Assembly (NCBI GenBank): GCA_037013495.1
Contig: CM072809.1
Location: 12,102,501-12,166,500 of the forward strand
Length of the DNA: 64,000 nt
Source of the DNA: Hippophae tibetana
Lineage: Eukaryota > Streptophyta > Magnoliopsida > Rosales > Elaeagnaceae
Reading direction: 5' to 3'
Made by a program: the position numbers and the translations under genes. The notes under the pieces are model-generated. The model was not told the origin of the DNA and made no database searches. It saw only the letters and a program-made list of their open reading frames with translations. Each line of letters starts with the position of its first letter. The first letter of the stretch is position 1. This document shows positions 23,001 to 34,751 of this stretch, piece by piece.

Positions 23001-26000
23001 CTGCTTAGAAATTTATCCGTTGAAGATAAAAGTATTATACTTTTTTATGATTTGTCACTTTGTTGCATCTTTCTATCTTTGTGAATGTATTACCTAGTTA
23101 AAGGCTTGATGCTTGGTTTCTGTACATGTTTGCCATCTGCTTTGAGCTATAAAGCTCTCTCATCTGAAGTTAGTTAGTAGACTAGAATACACCTGTGCTC
23201 ATTGAAACATTTTATTTCATGTCTTGTGATGCAAGGCTGGTAAACTTCGCAGAATCAAGAAAATAAAGGCTCAGGATGCTACTCAATTTTGAACATGTGA
23301 CACATGTCTACAATCTAAGCATGACTCAACCCCCTAAAAATAGAGGATAAATTTACTGATCTGAGGATTAATTTTTCTTAGATTTCATGCCGCTGATATT
23401 TATAAATATTTGGAGAATATTACTCAAGTCCATGAGAGTTATTTGCTTCTCATGCACTCCACTAGTTTTGAAAATAACCCCTAGTTTCAGGATAACTTCT
23501 ACAAATTGAATCCATTTAAAATTCAATAAGCAAAGTAAATATTGCTTAATATGTTCTTCTCAAAATATTATTTCTTTAGAAGATTCATTGCTGATACTCT
23601 GCTACATCATTAGCAGGACAGTGGGCTAATACAAATATGAAATGCATGAGTTTTTTTTTTTTTTTAGTTTGTTCCTGAAATTTTACAGGGAGTTAAGGAA
23701 GGATATGTTCAAGGAGAGAATATCCTTTCAAGATGTGGAGATTTTTTTCTAGGTAGGTTTTCTTAGAAAATTTAATTAATTTCGGGGAGGAAATTGTTCT
23801 GCCATTATGTCTCTCTCTAATAATATGGAGTTGCCTTTTCTCCATGTTTCCAGATGCCAAACATGCTGATAAAGCCTTAAATTTGGATCATGGTGCCTGC
23901 AAAGATCCTTTATTGGGAAATGCTGGATTAGGAAGCCCCTCTCCTGGTATCAATAAAAAAGTTTTTCATGATGCCAAGCATACTGATGAAATCTTCATTC
24001 TGGATCAGGGGGCTTGCCCGGGTTCTTTCTTTGGAAACACTGGACTAGGAAACCAATCTCCTGATACCAATAAAGGATACTCCATGTTTCAAGACGTCAA
24101 TCATGCTGATAAAGCTTCCGGTATGGATAATGGTGCTGGCAATGATCCATTCTTTGCAATTGATGGATTAGAAAGCAATTCGCTTGGCATCAATAAACAA
24201 AACTCCGGTGATGAGATGACAGATTTTTCTTTGACAAGTTCTCCACTAGTTAAATATGTGGAAAACCATGAGTCTTCGATTCTTAACTTTCCTGTTGATA
24301 AAGAAGAACGTGAGATCTTAAAAACCATGTATGAACATGAAACAGTAGGAAAGAACAGGCATTGGTTTAACCAACGTGAATTAGTAAGTTCGAAAAACTA
24401 TGTTGTGCAAAGTAGTCTAGACCTCTCGACATGCACTGTAAGTTCCACTAATCATGGAGATAGAACTATGTCCTCAACAAGCACCGAGTACCCCAAGAGT
24501 GCCACCAGCTGTGTCTCAGAAACACTAATCGGTCAAAGCATGTCAGGAGACAGGCAAATGAAAAGAAAGAAGTGTACTGGTGGTGACTCATGGAAGACAT
24601 CATATTCTGGGGTTAGCAAAGTCCACTTCTCTTTAAATGAAAAAGATAAAGGAGGGTCATCTTTCTCTCTGAAGAGGTCACGGAAACCACCTAAGAGGTA
24701 CATTGAAGAATCACTGAAGTATGAATTAAAAAGCCATAGTAGAAAATTTGGAGTATCTTGTAGAAAGTCCAAAGATGGGCTGCTTCGTGTCAAATCTCAG
24801 AAGTGTCAGGATGATAGTTTTAGTGGCAGTTGTATTCAAGTCCCATTTGGTCTTCCAATCGAGAAAGAGCACCCTGAGCAAGATCAAGTACTGGTGGTAA
24901 GCAACATTGCATTTTTATGCTTTTGTCAAAGTTGTCACATAATTGTCTCCCCCCCACCCCCATTGTAATTGCCTGTAGTGTTTGATCTAAACGATGTGTT
25001 AACTGCTCAGATCAATATGCTTTTACCTGTCTCTTGTATATCACCTGAAAGCAACTTATAGTATTAATCGTGTCAAGATTGTTGGTACGGTTTTGTGTAA
25101 GCCATCCTCATTTTCATATAAGTCATGCCTGAAAATTTTAACAGCTCTATGAGAGCTGGAAGGACAGTAGGCCTTTAGCTTCAAAGAAGAAACTAGATAT
25201 TGGGCCTGATTCCCCAGACTCACAAGAATATATCTCTGATGGAGGGCACACTCCAAGAAGCCTCACTGTGAATAGCAGCAGCAAGAGAAAGCGTCATATA
25301 TCATGGACTCCTGCTGAAGTGGAAAATTTGATTGAAGGTGTTTCTCAATATGGAGTTGGAAGATGGACTGAAATAAAGAAAGTATTATTTTCGTCATCTT
25401 CTCACCGCACCTCTGTAGATCTTAAGGTAGTTAATTGCATTACAAAGATTCATTATTGAACTTCTTTTCTTCCTTTTGGAAACAAAATTTTTATTTGTTT
25501 CTGGGGTTTCAGGACAAATGGAGAAATCTATTACGAGCATGCTCTGCTATGACACAGATGAAGGAAAAGGTGGGGATTGATTCTCATTCAACATCTGGGT
25601 TTTGGCTGATTTTGTTTGGTATAGTAAATATATTTATTTACAGTGTAAGTGAATCATACTACCAGTGTACTTAATAGGAGGGATATTATTTAACATTAGG
25701 TTTTGGAACAAGATAATCAATACTTGTTTTCATTAACAAATTGTTTAGAACAACTATAATTGGATTTGAGATGAGTAAGGGCTCATTAGCTGACTGGCAG
25801 CCATTAGAAATGTTACATCCTGATTGTTACAATTTCATGCAGGTTGAACAAGGTCGGAAGCAATCATGGGTATCACAGCAAGTTCCGGAGTCTGTTTTGT
25901 GGCGTGTTAGAGAGTTGTCTGTCATGCATCCATATCCAAGAGAAAATAGGTCCAAGATCTACTGCACTGCACCTTCTGTTCCTTCTTTGCCAGCCCCAGC

Positions 26001-26037
26001 TAGTAATTTACTGGCTCCTCTGACAACTACTTTCTAA
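20096..26037 (+). CDS. TRF-like single-Myb (telobox/SANT) protein
   Basis: Eight coding exons with matching phases: 20096-20119, 20766-20967, 22902-22948, 23689-23752, 23854-24896, 25145-25426, 25513-25569 and 25843-26037 (TAA), about 637 residues. A C-terminal Myb/SANT domain (about residues 507-580) reads HISWTPAEVENLIEGV, then YGVGRWTEIKKV, and ends in VDLKDKWRNLLRA, the telobox form of helix 3 seen in plant telomere-binding and TRF-like Myb proteins. The N-terminal part is acidic; residues about 112-230 hold three imperfect 36-40-residue repeats; a basic RKPPKRYIEESLKYELKS segment precedes the SANT domain. A nuclear DNA-binding role is inferred from the domain. The first exon encodes only eight residues, so its start is less certain than the rest. 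Intron 2 carries a hAT-like MITE. Confidence 0.78.
21309..22106. mobile_element. Non-autonomous hAT-like element in intron 2 of the Myb gene
   Basis: 798 bp bounded by the perfect 10-bp inverted ends TAAGGTTATC and GATAACCTTA, with ACCAGAAA at 21301-21308 and ACCAGAAG at 22107-22114 as an 8-bp target duplication (7 of 8). Eight-bp duplications are typical of hAT. Subterminal zones are G/C-rich (CGGGG, CCTGTCCCG) around an AT-rich core with no coding frame. Confidence 0.72.
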
Positions 26038-28607
26038 TGGTTTCTCCTTAGTTAATTAGATATAATTATTGAACTTATAATACATATGATAGATATAGTT
26101 GCTAACAAAAAAGGATAAAAGAGAACACTGAGAACGAGGATTTATCATCTTACACTGTCTATTTCTTGGAAAATTATTTATAGGTAAGCAACATTATCAT
26201 CATCCACTCACTGTATGCATTATGCACTTTATAAGATCATGAACGTTTTGTCAATGCTGGTTTTTTGCCTTGAGTTTGTAGACCTCTCTTACATGATAAC
26301 ATCCTGTGTAAAAGAACAACGTAGGAATGCAGTGGAGCTTTGATGGCTAGAATGGAGTTTTAATGTGGTATGTAAGCTTGCAGTCTAGCTGGTCTTACCC
26401 ACATTTCTTGCCAATATGCCACACCATAAACCTTAATGACAATGGTAGACTCACCTCAAGTTGAAGTTTCTATAGGCATTGGTCAATGGTATTGCCTATG
26501 GTTTCCTGTGCCTTTCTTTTTGATTTCAGCGATGCTTACTTATACTACTACTAAACGAGTTGCCTTCCTAGTTCAAGCCCCTTTACACCCGTTTGCTCTA
26601 GTCTATGAAAAGATACTATCCAAGAAATGCGGACCAGTGGCTTATCTCGATTGTGATTCTTCTAATGGGTTATTAACAGCGCCCGACTCTCAAAGTCTTG
26701 AGGCTTATTTATTTTGTTTTTATTCTTCTCTCTTGCATTTCTTTCATGGTCTACTTACGTTCAATGAGAAGGGGAAAAAGAGAGGAGGAAATATCCTTTT
26801 ATATGCATGAATTTTACTAAAATTTACAATTGTATTTTAGTTTTTCTAATTTTGCAGCGTATGTTCTTCAATATTTTTTTGAATTTCAGTTGCACACAAT
26901 TTGTGACATGGGTGCATAAAGCACGTGCAACGTGATTGTACATGTGTAGTTGAAATTGAGCAGTTTTTCTGAGTGAAGGGCATCAATGTTCCCTTTACTT
27001 TTTGCACAAAGTATCAATTTAGTCCTTTTTATCTTTTAAGTGAATTATTTTGGTCCATTTGTTTATAAAAAAGATAAATTTAAAATAATTGAGGATAAAT
27101 GATACATGTGACTTCTTTTCAGGGTAATTTGGTAATATTAAAATATATATTTAATTATTGATGACTTTTTTTAATTGCTAATAAAACATAATAAATTGCT
27201 TAATCCTTAAAACCCATACCAATTATTTATCTCACCCCACACATTTCAATGCTTGAGAATTTCTCTTAGATTTACAAAACGAACATTGTAAAACTTCTTT
27301 TCTCTTGTTACTGTTACTTAAAGAACGACTTCTTTGACACCCTATTATATTCTTAATATCCATAAAATTAATGAAATTGTAACAATAACCACAACTAACA
27401 GCATCATTTAATCTCATTCTCTTTTTTCTCCATTGGATTTAGAAAGTAAGTTATAACTCTAGCACCATTATTTCCTTCATATCTCTACAAATAGCAAACA
27501 AATAATACTAATAATAATAATTGGATTAGATCTAATTTACAACAAATAATAGACCCATAAACAAAATCCATCTACCCAGATACCTCATTACCACATTTGG
27601 ACATAAAATTAAAAAGATAGCAGTTAACAAGTTAAAGAGACAGCAGTAAGAGAGTATAAAGAAAATTACAAATCCTATTAGTATTAGACCAACCTTCAAT
27701 AAATCCAAGGAAAAAAAAAATGATTTTGGCTTGCTGTGAGGGATTTGTTGTACACATAAAAAATAATTATAAAGTAAAGTGAACGAAAAAATATACGACA
27801 ATAATTTTTTTTACGTGATTTAATAAATTAACTTATTTCATGCCTAAATTCATAAATAAATCTAGTAACGTAATTTTTTAATATAAAAATCTTAACTCAA
27901 TAATAAATACTTCTTATATTTCAAGAATAATATTAGGATTGTAAAATAAGAGTCAAATAAAAAAGCTTAAATATAATTAATATTACTCATACACAAAATA
28001 TAATATAATAAATAAAAAAATTCAAATACATTAAATTATTTTCTTTATTTTAACTTGTGTAATCAAATCACACACAACAACCCTTTTTTTTTCCTTTTCT
28101 TTTGCCGTGTAGGTCTCTGAATTTTTCTTGGTTTTTGCAGTACTCCTTTTCCCCCTATCTGCATACATATTACAGACATATATATAGCACTTCCAAAAAA
28201 CCTTTTGGTTTCTCCATGCTTTAAGAAAAAACAGATAGGTTTACGTCCCATCAACTTCCAAACGTAAACTATTAGACCCACTCTATTGTTTCACTTGTTC
28301 AGCCTTTTGGCTGCTTTCGTTTTTTTTTCTCTCCCGTTTATACAACAATATTTACATTGGCAAAAAAAAAAATAAAATTTATCTGCATCAAATAACACAC
28401 AGTCATTGCATCCTATTTATAGGTGTGGTATATTTATTATTTCATTTTCAACCAAAAAAAATCTTATTCAAATTTACCCCACCTTAATAGCTTAAAGTTG
28501 ATGTGTTACAGATTTAATTACCTAGAAATAAATTAATAGATAATTAATATAAATATATTAAATTAAAATTTTATAGACAACTAGATATGTAATTGTGTGT
28601 AAATATA
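26038..28607. other. 3' flank of the Myb gene and AT-rich intergenic DNA
   Basis: The first 400 bp (about 26080-26430) recur in diverged form at 43612-43905 and 44275-44325 as part of the Myb-gene duplicate. The remainder to 28607 is AT-rich, with no family-recognisable frame. A 124-codon frame at 26436-26810 shows no domain and is not called. Confidence 0.45.
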
Positions 28608-28859
28608 TTAAATTAAAATTTTAAAAACATCATAATTAAACTCGGGCATGGTATATTCTAGTTTATTTCTACCAATAGGTTTGGTAGCTTGATCATCGAA
28701 GATTCCTCCACCTAAATGGGAGCACAATAACCTATTTTCTAGTTCGATTTTTTCAAGTTCTCTTCTTAACTCGAGAAGTTGATGAGTCAGCTCTCGATGA
28801 AAGTTAGTCTCCGTTCTGATCTTACCATGAGTTGGTAAGGTGTTGTCCAGTGTTGTCAC
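28608..28859 (-). other. Unassigned 83-codon frame with a short coiled-coil segment
   Basis: A minus-strand frame with a heptad-like stretch HQLLELRRELEKIELENRLL and a following TMPEFNYDVFKI. The pattern resembles the start of some retroelement gag-like proteins, but I cannot assign it and see no flanking element structure. It could equally be chance. Confidence 0.25.
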
Positions 28860-29339
28860 CGCTTTCTCGTTTGCTAGTCTTAGTCGACCTTAAACACTTG
28901 TCTTTACCATGGTGGTAACTAATAATTGGAACAAGTGTTTGGTCTCTTTGAGTCTATCTCAAAATTTGTGGTGAATTCTATAAAATATGGAGTTAGAAGC
29001 TAAAACTTGACCTCAGAATCTGAGACATTTTGGGTGTCAAAATGTTAGAATTTGTTAAATTTGTAGAGAGAAAATAGAGTAATTATTAGAATGTGTGGAT
29101 CTCTTAAGGAATCAATATATATATATATATATAGAGAGAGAATTTTACATATATAGGTGTCAGTTACATAAACTATACATGTCACAACGTGTCAAAATAC
29201 TATAAAAGTAAAACAAAATATATTTAAAACTTGAGATCGATAACTTCATAACTCGAACTAATATATCAAGTTTTGAATTGACATTTCAAAACTTAGATTA
29301 TACAAAAATCATTCATTAGGTATTTTCTTATACCCAACC
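28860..29339. other. Intergenic; TA/GA microsatellite
   Basis: AT-rich DNA with a (TA)n(GA)n microsatellite at about 29117-29146. Nothing else recognised up to the copia-3 LTR. Confidence 0.45.
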
Positions 29340-29544
29340 TGTTAAAGAACATGATATCCAGCTGTTGACAACCAACACACCAGCTGGAAGCAGCCACCAA
29401 GCTGTTGGTGGGGAATGATAAACTGTCCAAGAACATGCCTCTCCATAATTGTGTTTATTTTTAATTATTACAATTTTTCTTTTCTTTTGTATAAATAGGT
29501 TGTAACCATTCGTTTATTCATCATCAATAAATCCATTTCTTACA
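29340..29544 (+). repeat. 5' LTR of copia-3
   Basis: Starts TGTTAAAGAACATGATATCC and ends TTTCTTACA, followed directly by the initiator-Met PBS. Contains TATAAATA near its 3' third. Confidence 0.88.
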
Positions 29545-29556
29545 TGGTATCAGAGC

Positions 29557-30144
29557 TTAGGAAACAATTCCCAGAAAAATCAGCTCATAGAATTTTTTTT
29601 CTCATTTTTCCTCAAACTATTTTTTTTCCAAAACCAATTTCGATTTACAAAATAATTTCAATTTCATCCCAGCATATTATTCAGATAAATCCAAGCAATC
29701 TGCAATTAAAATCAAGCCAAAATACCTCTCCACGCGCTCACACGCGCCTTGTTTAAACTCGCCAGCATTCCACGCGCCTCACCGGAGACACACGCTCTAA
29801 CACGCGCCAGCTGCCAAAGAAGATGACTCCAACGACACGTCGTCGCTCGCCCGCTGAAACAAACGACGCGTCGTTCACCCAGTTTGGTCCTCGGTCCGGT
29901 CCGATCCGGTTTGGTCTTCATCCAGTTTAGTGTTTCACCGTTGCAGCCGTCGTTCTAGCCACTCCAGACGCCGGTTCACCCATTTACCGACCGGTTCTGC
30001 GGCTAAAATTTCTGGTTATGTAATCCTTGACTCATTTTCTATAAGATAAAACATATTTCAGTCTATTATTTATTTCATAAATAATCATTATTGTCTAAAA
30101 TACACTTAAACCCATCCCGTTCTTTCAAATTTATTCAACCAAAA
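29557..30144 (+). other. Copia-3 leader with CACGCGCC and CGGTCCGG motifs
   Basis: Leader between PBS and gag. Between about 29730 and 29930 it carries several CACGCGCC/CACACGCGCC copies, then GACACGTCGTC and GACGCGTCGTT, then CGGTCCGGTCCG and CCGGTTTGG. The same ordered motif set occurs in the copia-1 leader. Confidence 0.55.
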
Positions 30145-33100
30145 ATGTCTATGACTACCAATACCAACTCTACTTTACCAAAATGGTATGATGATCCTAG
30201 CCATTCATTATATCTACACCACTCAGACCAACCAGGCATAGTTCTCGTAGCTCAATCCTTAAACCAAGAAAACTATCACATTTGGAGTCATGCAATGCTC
30301 ATGGTTCTAATAACCAAAAACAAAGAAGGATTCATTGACGGCACAATCAAAAGACCATCAACAAACCTTGAAGTAGAAATCAAACAATGGACTCGCTGCA
30401 ATATTCTTGTCAAAGGATGGATCCTCAACACCATATCACCCAAAATTGCAGAAAGTGTCATGTATAGTAATACTGCATATGAGCTATGGGAAGAATTAAA
30501 GGAACGCTTTTCGCACACCAACAACATGCACCTATTCCACATTGAGCAAGAGATCCATGATTGCATGCAAGAAGGTGCGAGCATTGGAGAATACTATACC
30601 AAATTGAAAAGTTTATGGGATAGTCGTGATGCACTATGTCCTCTTCCACACTGTGGAGGAAATGCCGGAAGAGAATTACAAGAATATCAACAAAAACAGC
30701 GAACCATAAAGTTTCTCATGGGCCTTAACACGGTTTACACATCAGCACGCGGACAAATCTTGCTCATGGAACCATTACCTACAGTAAATAAGGTATATTC
30801 ACTTATTGTTCAAGATGAAAAGCAAAGAGCTGTCTCCACTCAAAGCATAGGAAGGATGCCAGAAGCTGCCGCACTTGTTGCCAGAGATAGTCGTCCACAA
30901 TATCCTCAGAAAAATTACCCACCAAAGAACCCACATCTCAAGTGCAATAGATGCAACAATATAGGCCATAATTCTGAGAATTGCCGAAGTCACCTCAAAT
31001 GTGATTTTTGTGGTCTCAATGGACACATTTTTGAAAACTGCCGAAAGCGTCTCAAATGTAATTTCTATGGTTTGAATGGACATGATATCAACATGTGTCG
31101 GAAAAAAAGAGTAATTCAAGATAAGAGAAACACAAGTTATGGCTTCCCTTCCAAAGCTCATCATACCGACTTTCAGGAAAGCTACTCCGACACAAAGACA
31201 CCATCCCACAATCTTACATCTGCCCAATATCAAGAGCTCCTTACACTTCTCAATCAATCCAAATCAGGTAGCATGGAAAATCAAGTGACTACTTCTTCAG
31301 GTAACACATTATGTGCAACTGTTTTCCATTCAGAAACTCATTGGATTTTTGATACAGGGGCAACTGGTCACATGGTCTGTTCCCAAAACCTTATGAGCTC
31401 CAGCATTCCAGTCACTAATCAACATGTGCATTTACCTGATCATTCTCTTGCCCGTGTCACACATATTGGCACTGTACATTTCTCAAATAATTTCATACTC
31501 CATAATGTCTTGTGTGTTCTCTCCTTCAAATTAAACTTAGTTTCAATAGCCAAACTAACTCAAACCTCATTTTTCCATGTCACCTTCACTAATAGTATGT
31601 GCTTTGTTCAGGACAAATGCTCAGGGAAGACGATTGGGATGGGAACTGAGAAAGCAGGACTCTACTACCTGACTATTTCTGAAAAGGCTGGATGTTTCTC
31701 CGTTTCAAACACTGCTTCCACCAACTCTCATTTATGGCATCAACGACTTGGTCATTTATCTAATAACAGTTTGCGTGTAATTTCTCTTTCCATCAACACA
31801 CCTTTTTGTTCCATTAGTGATTGTTCTATTTGTCCATTAGCTAAGCAAACACGTAATCCATTTCCTTTAAGTTCCATCAATACAAAAACACTTTTTGAAA
31901 TGATTCATGTTGATATTTGGGGTGGTTATCACATTCCAGCACTTAATGGAGCACGTTATTTTCTCACTATTGTTGATGACTACTCAAGATGCACATGGGT
32001 CTATCTCTTACATACTAAATCTGATACACGTACATTTCTTACCACCTTCATCAATCTTGTTGAAACACAATTTTCATCTAGAGTTAAAGTCATTCGTAGT
32101 GACAATGGACCAGAATTCTCTATGACCCAATTGTTTTCTACCAAGGGAATCCTTCATCAAACTAGTTGTGTCTCTACCCCTCAACAAAATGGTGTTGCTG
32201 AACGCAAACACCGCCATCTTCTCAATGTCGCTCGTTCATTGCTCTTCCAAGCCAATCTTCCTAAACAATTATGGGGAGATGTCATTCTTACAGCCACATA
32301 CCTCATAAATCGTACTCCAACACCTGTTCTTAAGGGTAAAACACCATTTGAAGTCCTTTTTCACAAAACTCCTAGGTATGAACACCTTCGTGTTTTTGGT
32401 TCCCTTTGCTTTGCGTCTACACATCATGATCGACTTACCAAGTTTGATGCTAGGTCACATAAATGCATATTCATTGGGTATCCATCTGGGATCAAAGGTT
32501 ATCGTGTCTACAATCTGGAAACAAACAAGACTTTAGTGTCTCGTGATGTTATCTTTTATGAACATGTATTTCCTTATTTCACTTCCGCTGTCAACACTCC
32601 AACTCTATTTCCTCCATCAGAAGATACTATTTATGATGACCTACCCAACATTCGTCAATCAACCAATCCAAATATATCACTTGATCATACACCATCTGTC
32701 CTTCCAACAATCAACTCAGACACTCTTCATCTTCAAAATTCATCTCCAGAAACATCATCGTCAACTTCTCCACCACACATAACTCCTTCAACACCAGTCA
32801 TACATAGGCTTCGTCAATCCACCAATGTTCCTACCTACCTTCAAAATATCATGTAAAAGCTTCCTTACCTTCTCGGTCCTTCCCTTCGTCTCACTCAGCA
32901 TCGTCCAAAGACAAAGGTACTTCTCATTCTTTATCTCATGTACTTATCTATGACCAATTATTACCTACATATCGTGCTTTTGCTACTTTTATTTCCATTC
33001 ACAGGGAACCCACCACCTTTGCTGAAGCTTTCAATGATCCAAAATGGAGGCTTGCCATGAAACAAGAACTGGATGCTCTTGAAACTAATGGCACTTGGAC

Positions 33101-34540
33101 GCTTCAACAGCTTCCTCCAAACAAGAAACCAGTTGGTTGTAAATGGGTCTACAAAATCAAGTATAATTCTGATGGTTCTGTGGAACGATACAAGGCTCGG
33201 TTAGTGGCCAAATGATACAGTCAGATTGAAGGTTTTGACTACCAAGAAACTTTTGCACCAGTAGCCAAACTTGTCACTGTTTGGCTTCTCCTTGCCGTTG
33301 CTGCTATTCAAAATTGGCATCTTCGACAACTCGATGTCAACAATGCTTTTCTCTATGGTGATCTTCATGAAGATGTCTACATGTCCCTTCCACCTGGATT
33401 CGGACGAAAGGGGGAAACACGAGTATGTAAGCTACATAAATCTTTGTATGGACTCAAACAAGCCTCACGACAGTGGTTCATCAAGCTATCAACAACACTT
33501 AAGCTAGCTGGTTTTAACCAATCCAAGTATGATCACTCACTGTTCGTCCGAACCCGTGGTAATTCCTTCTCTACTCTTCTTGTCTATGTAGATGATATAA
33601 TCATAACAGGAAACAATATACAAGACATTGAAGAAACTAAGAATCATCTCATGAGATAATTCAAGCTTAAAGATCTCGGTGACTTAAAGTATTTTTTGGG
33701 CATAGAAGTTTCACGTTCCAGGAAGGGAATTGTTCTGTCACAACGCAAGTACGCACTTGAAATATTGGAGGACATGGGTTATCTTGGTGCCAAATCTGCC
33801 AATTCACCTATGGAACAAAATTTATCCCTCAACAAGGTTGAAGGGGAATTCATCAGTAATCCCACATCCTATCGAAGACTTGTTAGGAGATTAATATACT
33901 TGACCATCACAAGACCCGACTTAGTGTATACCGTGCACATTCTCAGTCAATATATGGATAAACCACGACAACCGCATTTGAAAGCAGCTCAACGAGTGCT
34001 ACAATATGTCAAAAACACACCAGGGCAAGGTCTCTTTTTCTCAGCAACTAGTTCATTACAACTAAATGCTTTTTGTGATGCAGATTGGGCAAAATGCACA
34101 AATACACGACGATCAACCACAGGATATTGTATGTTTCTTGGAAACTCGCTAATTTCTTGGAAGACTAAGAAACAAAATACAGTCTCACGATCAAGTGCAT
34201 AAGCATAATATCGCTCTATGGTAGCAACATGTTGCGAAGTAACCTGGTTACGATATATTTTGGATGATTTGGGTATCAAACACTCCCAACCAACCAAGTT
34301 ATATTGTGACAATCAAGAAGCTCTTCACATTGCATAAAATCCAGTGTTTCATGAGCGAACCAAACACATAGAGATCGATTGCCATCTAGTAAGAGAAAAG
34401 ATTCAAGTTGGAATGATCAAAACTTATCATATCTCTACATTAGAGCAACCAGCAGATATATTTACCAAATCCCTGAGTTTTTCAGGGTTCTCAAGCTTAC
34501 TTAACAAGTTAGGAATAATTAACATATATTCTAACTTGAG
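30145..34540 (+). pseudogene. Copia-3 gag-pol, broken
   Basis: ATG 30145 opens 903 codons ending in TAA 32854-32856. This part holds a gag domain, three consecutive zinc knuckles (CNRCNNIGHNSENC, CDFCGLNGHIFENC, and a third with Cys to Tyr), protease DTGATGH, LWHQRLGH, and the integrase core with HVDIWGG, RSDNGPEF and TPQQNGVAERKHR. A frameshift near 32850 moves reverse transcriptase to another frame. RT and RNase H then carry in-frame stops at 33213, 33657, 34200, 34206 and 34335. YVDD and CDADWAK remain readable. It belongs to a copia family clearly different from copia-1 in its gag region. Not functional as it stands. Confidence 0.9.
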
Positions 34541-34546
34541 GGGGAA

Positions 34547-34751
34547 TGTTAAAGAACATGATATCCAACTAGTGACAACCAACACACCAGTTGGAAGCAG
34601 CCACCAAGCTGTTGGTGGGGAAGGATAGGCTGTCCAAGAATATACCTCTCCATAATTATATTTATTTTTAATTATTAAAATTTTGCTTTTCTTTTGTATA
34701 AATAAGATGTAACCATTCGTTTATTCATCATCAATAAATCCATTTCTTACG
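34547..34751 (+). repeat. 3' LTR of copia-3
   Basis: Diverged partner of the 5' LTR, with about 8% differences by eye and the terminal CA changed to CG. The divergence marks this as a much older insertion than copia-1. Confidence 0.87.

Larger units (their letters stand above)
29340..34751 (+). mobile_element. Old Ty1/copia element (copia-3), inactivated
   Basis: LTRs of about 205 bp at 29340-29544 and 34547-34751, with PBS TGGTATCAGAGC at 29545-29556 and a polypurine tract (GAGGGGGAA) before the 3' LTR. The LTRs differ at about 16 of 205 positions by eye, and the final CA of the 3' copy reads CG. AACC flanks both ends (29336-29339 and 34752-34755), consistent with a decayed 5-bp target duplication. 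Polyprotein remnants span 30145-34540 with a frameshift and several stops. Confidence 0.9.

Noticed and set aside
26436..26810. 124-codon plus-strand frame after the Myb gene
   Set aside because: No domain, no family resemblance, and no splice or start context; probably chance in the 3' flank.
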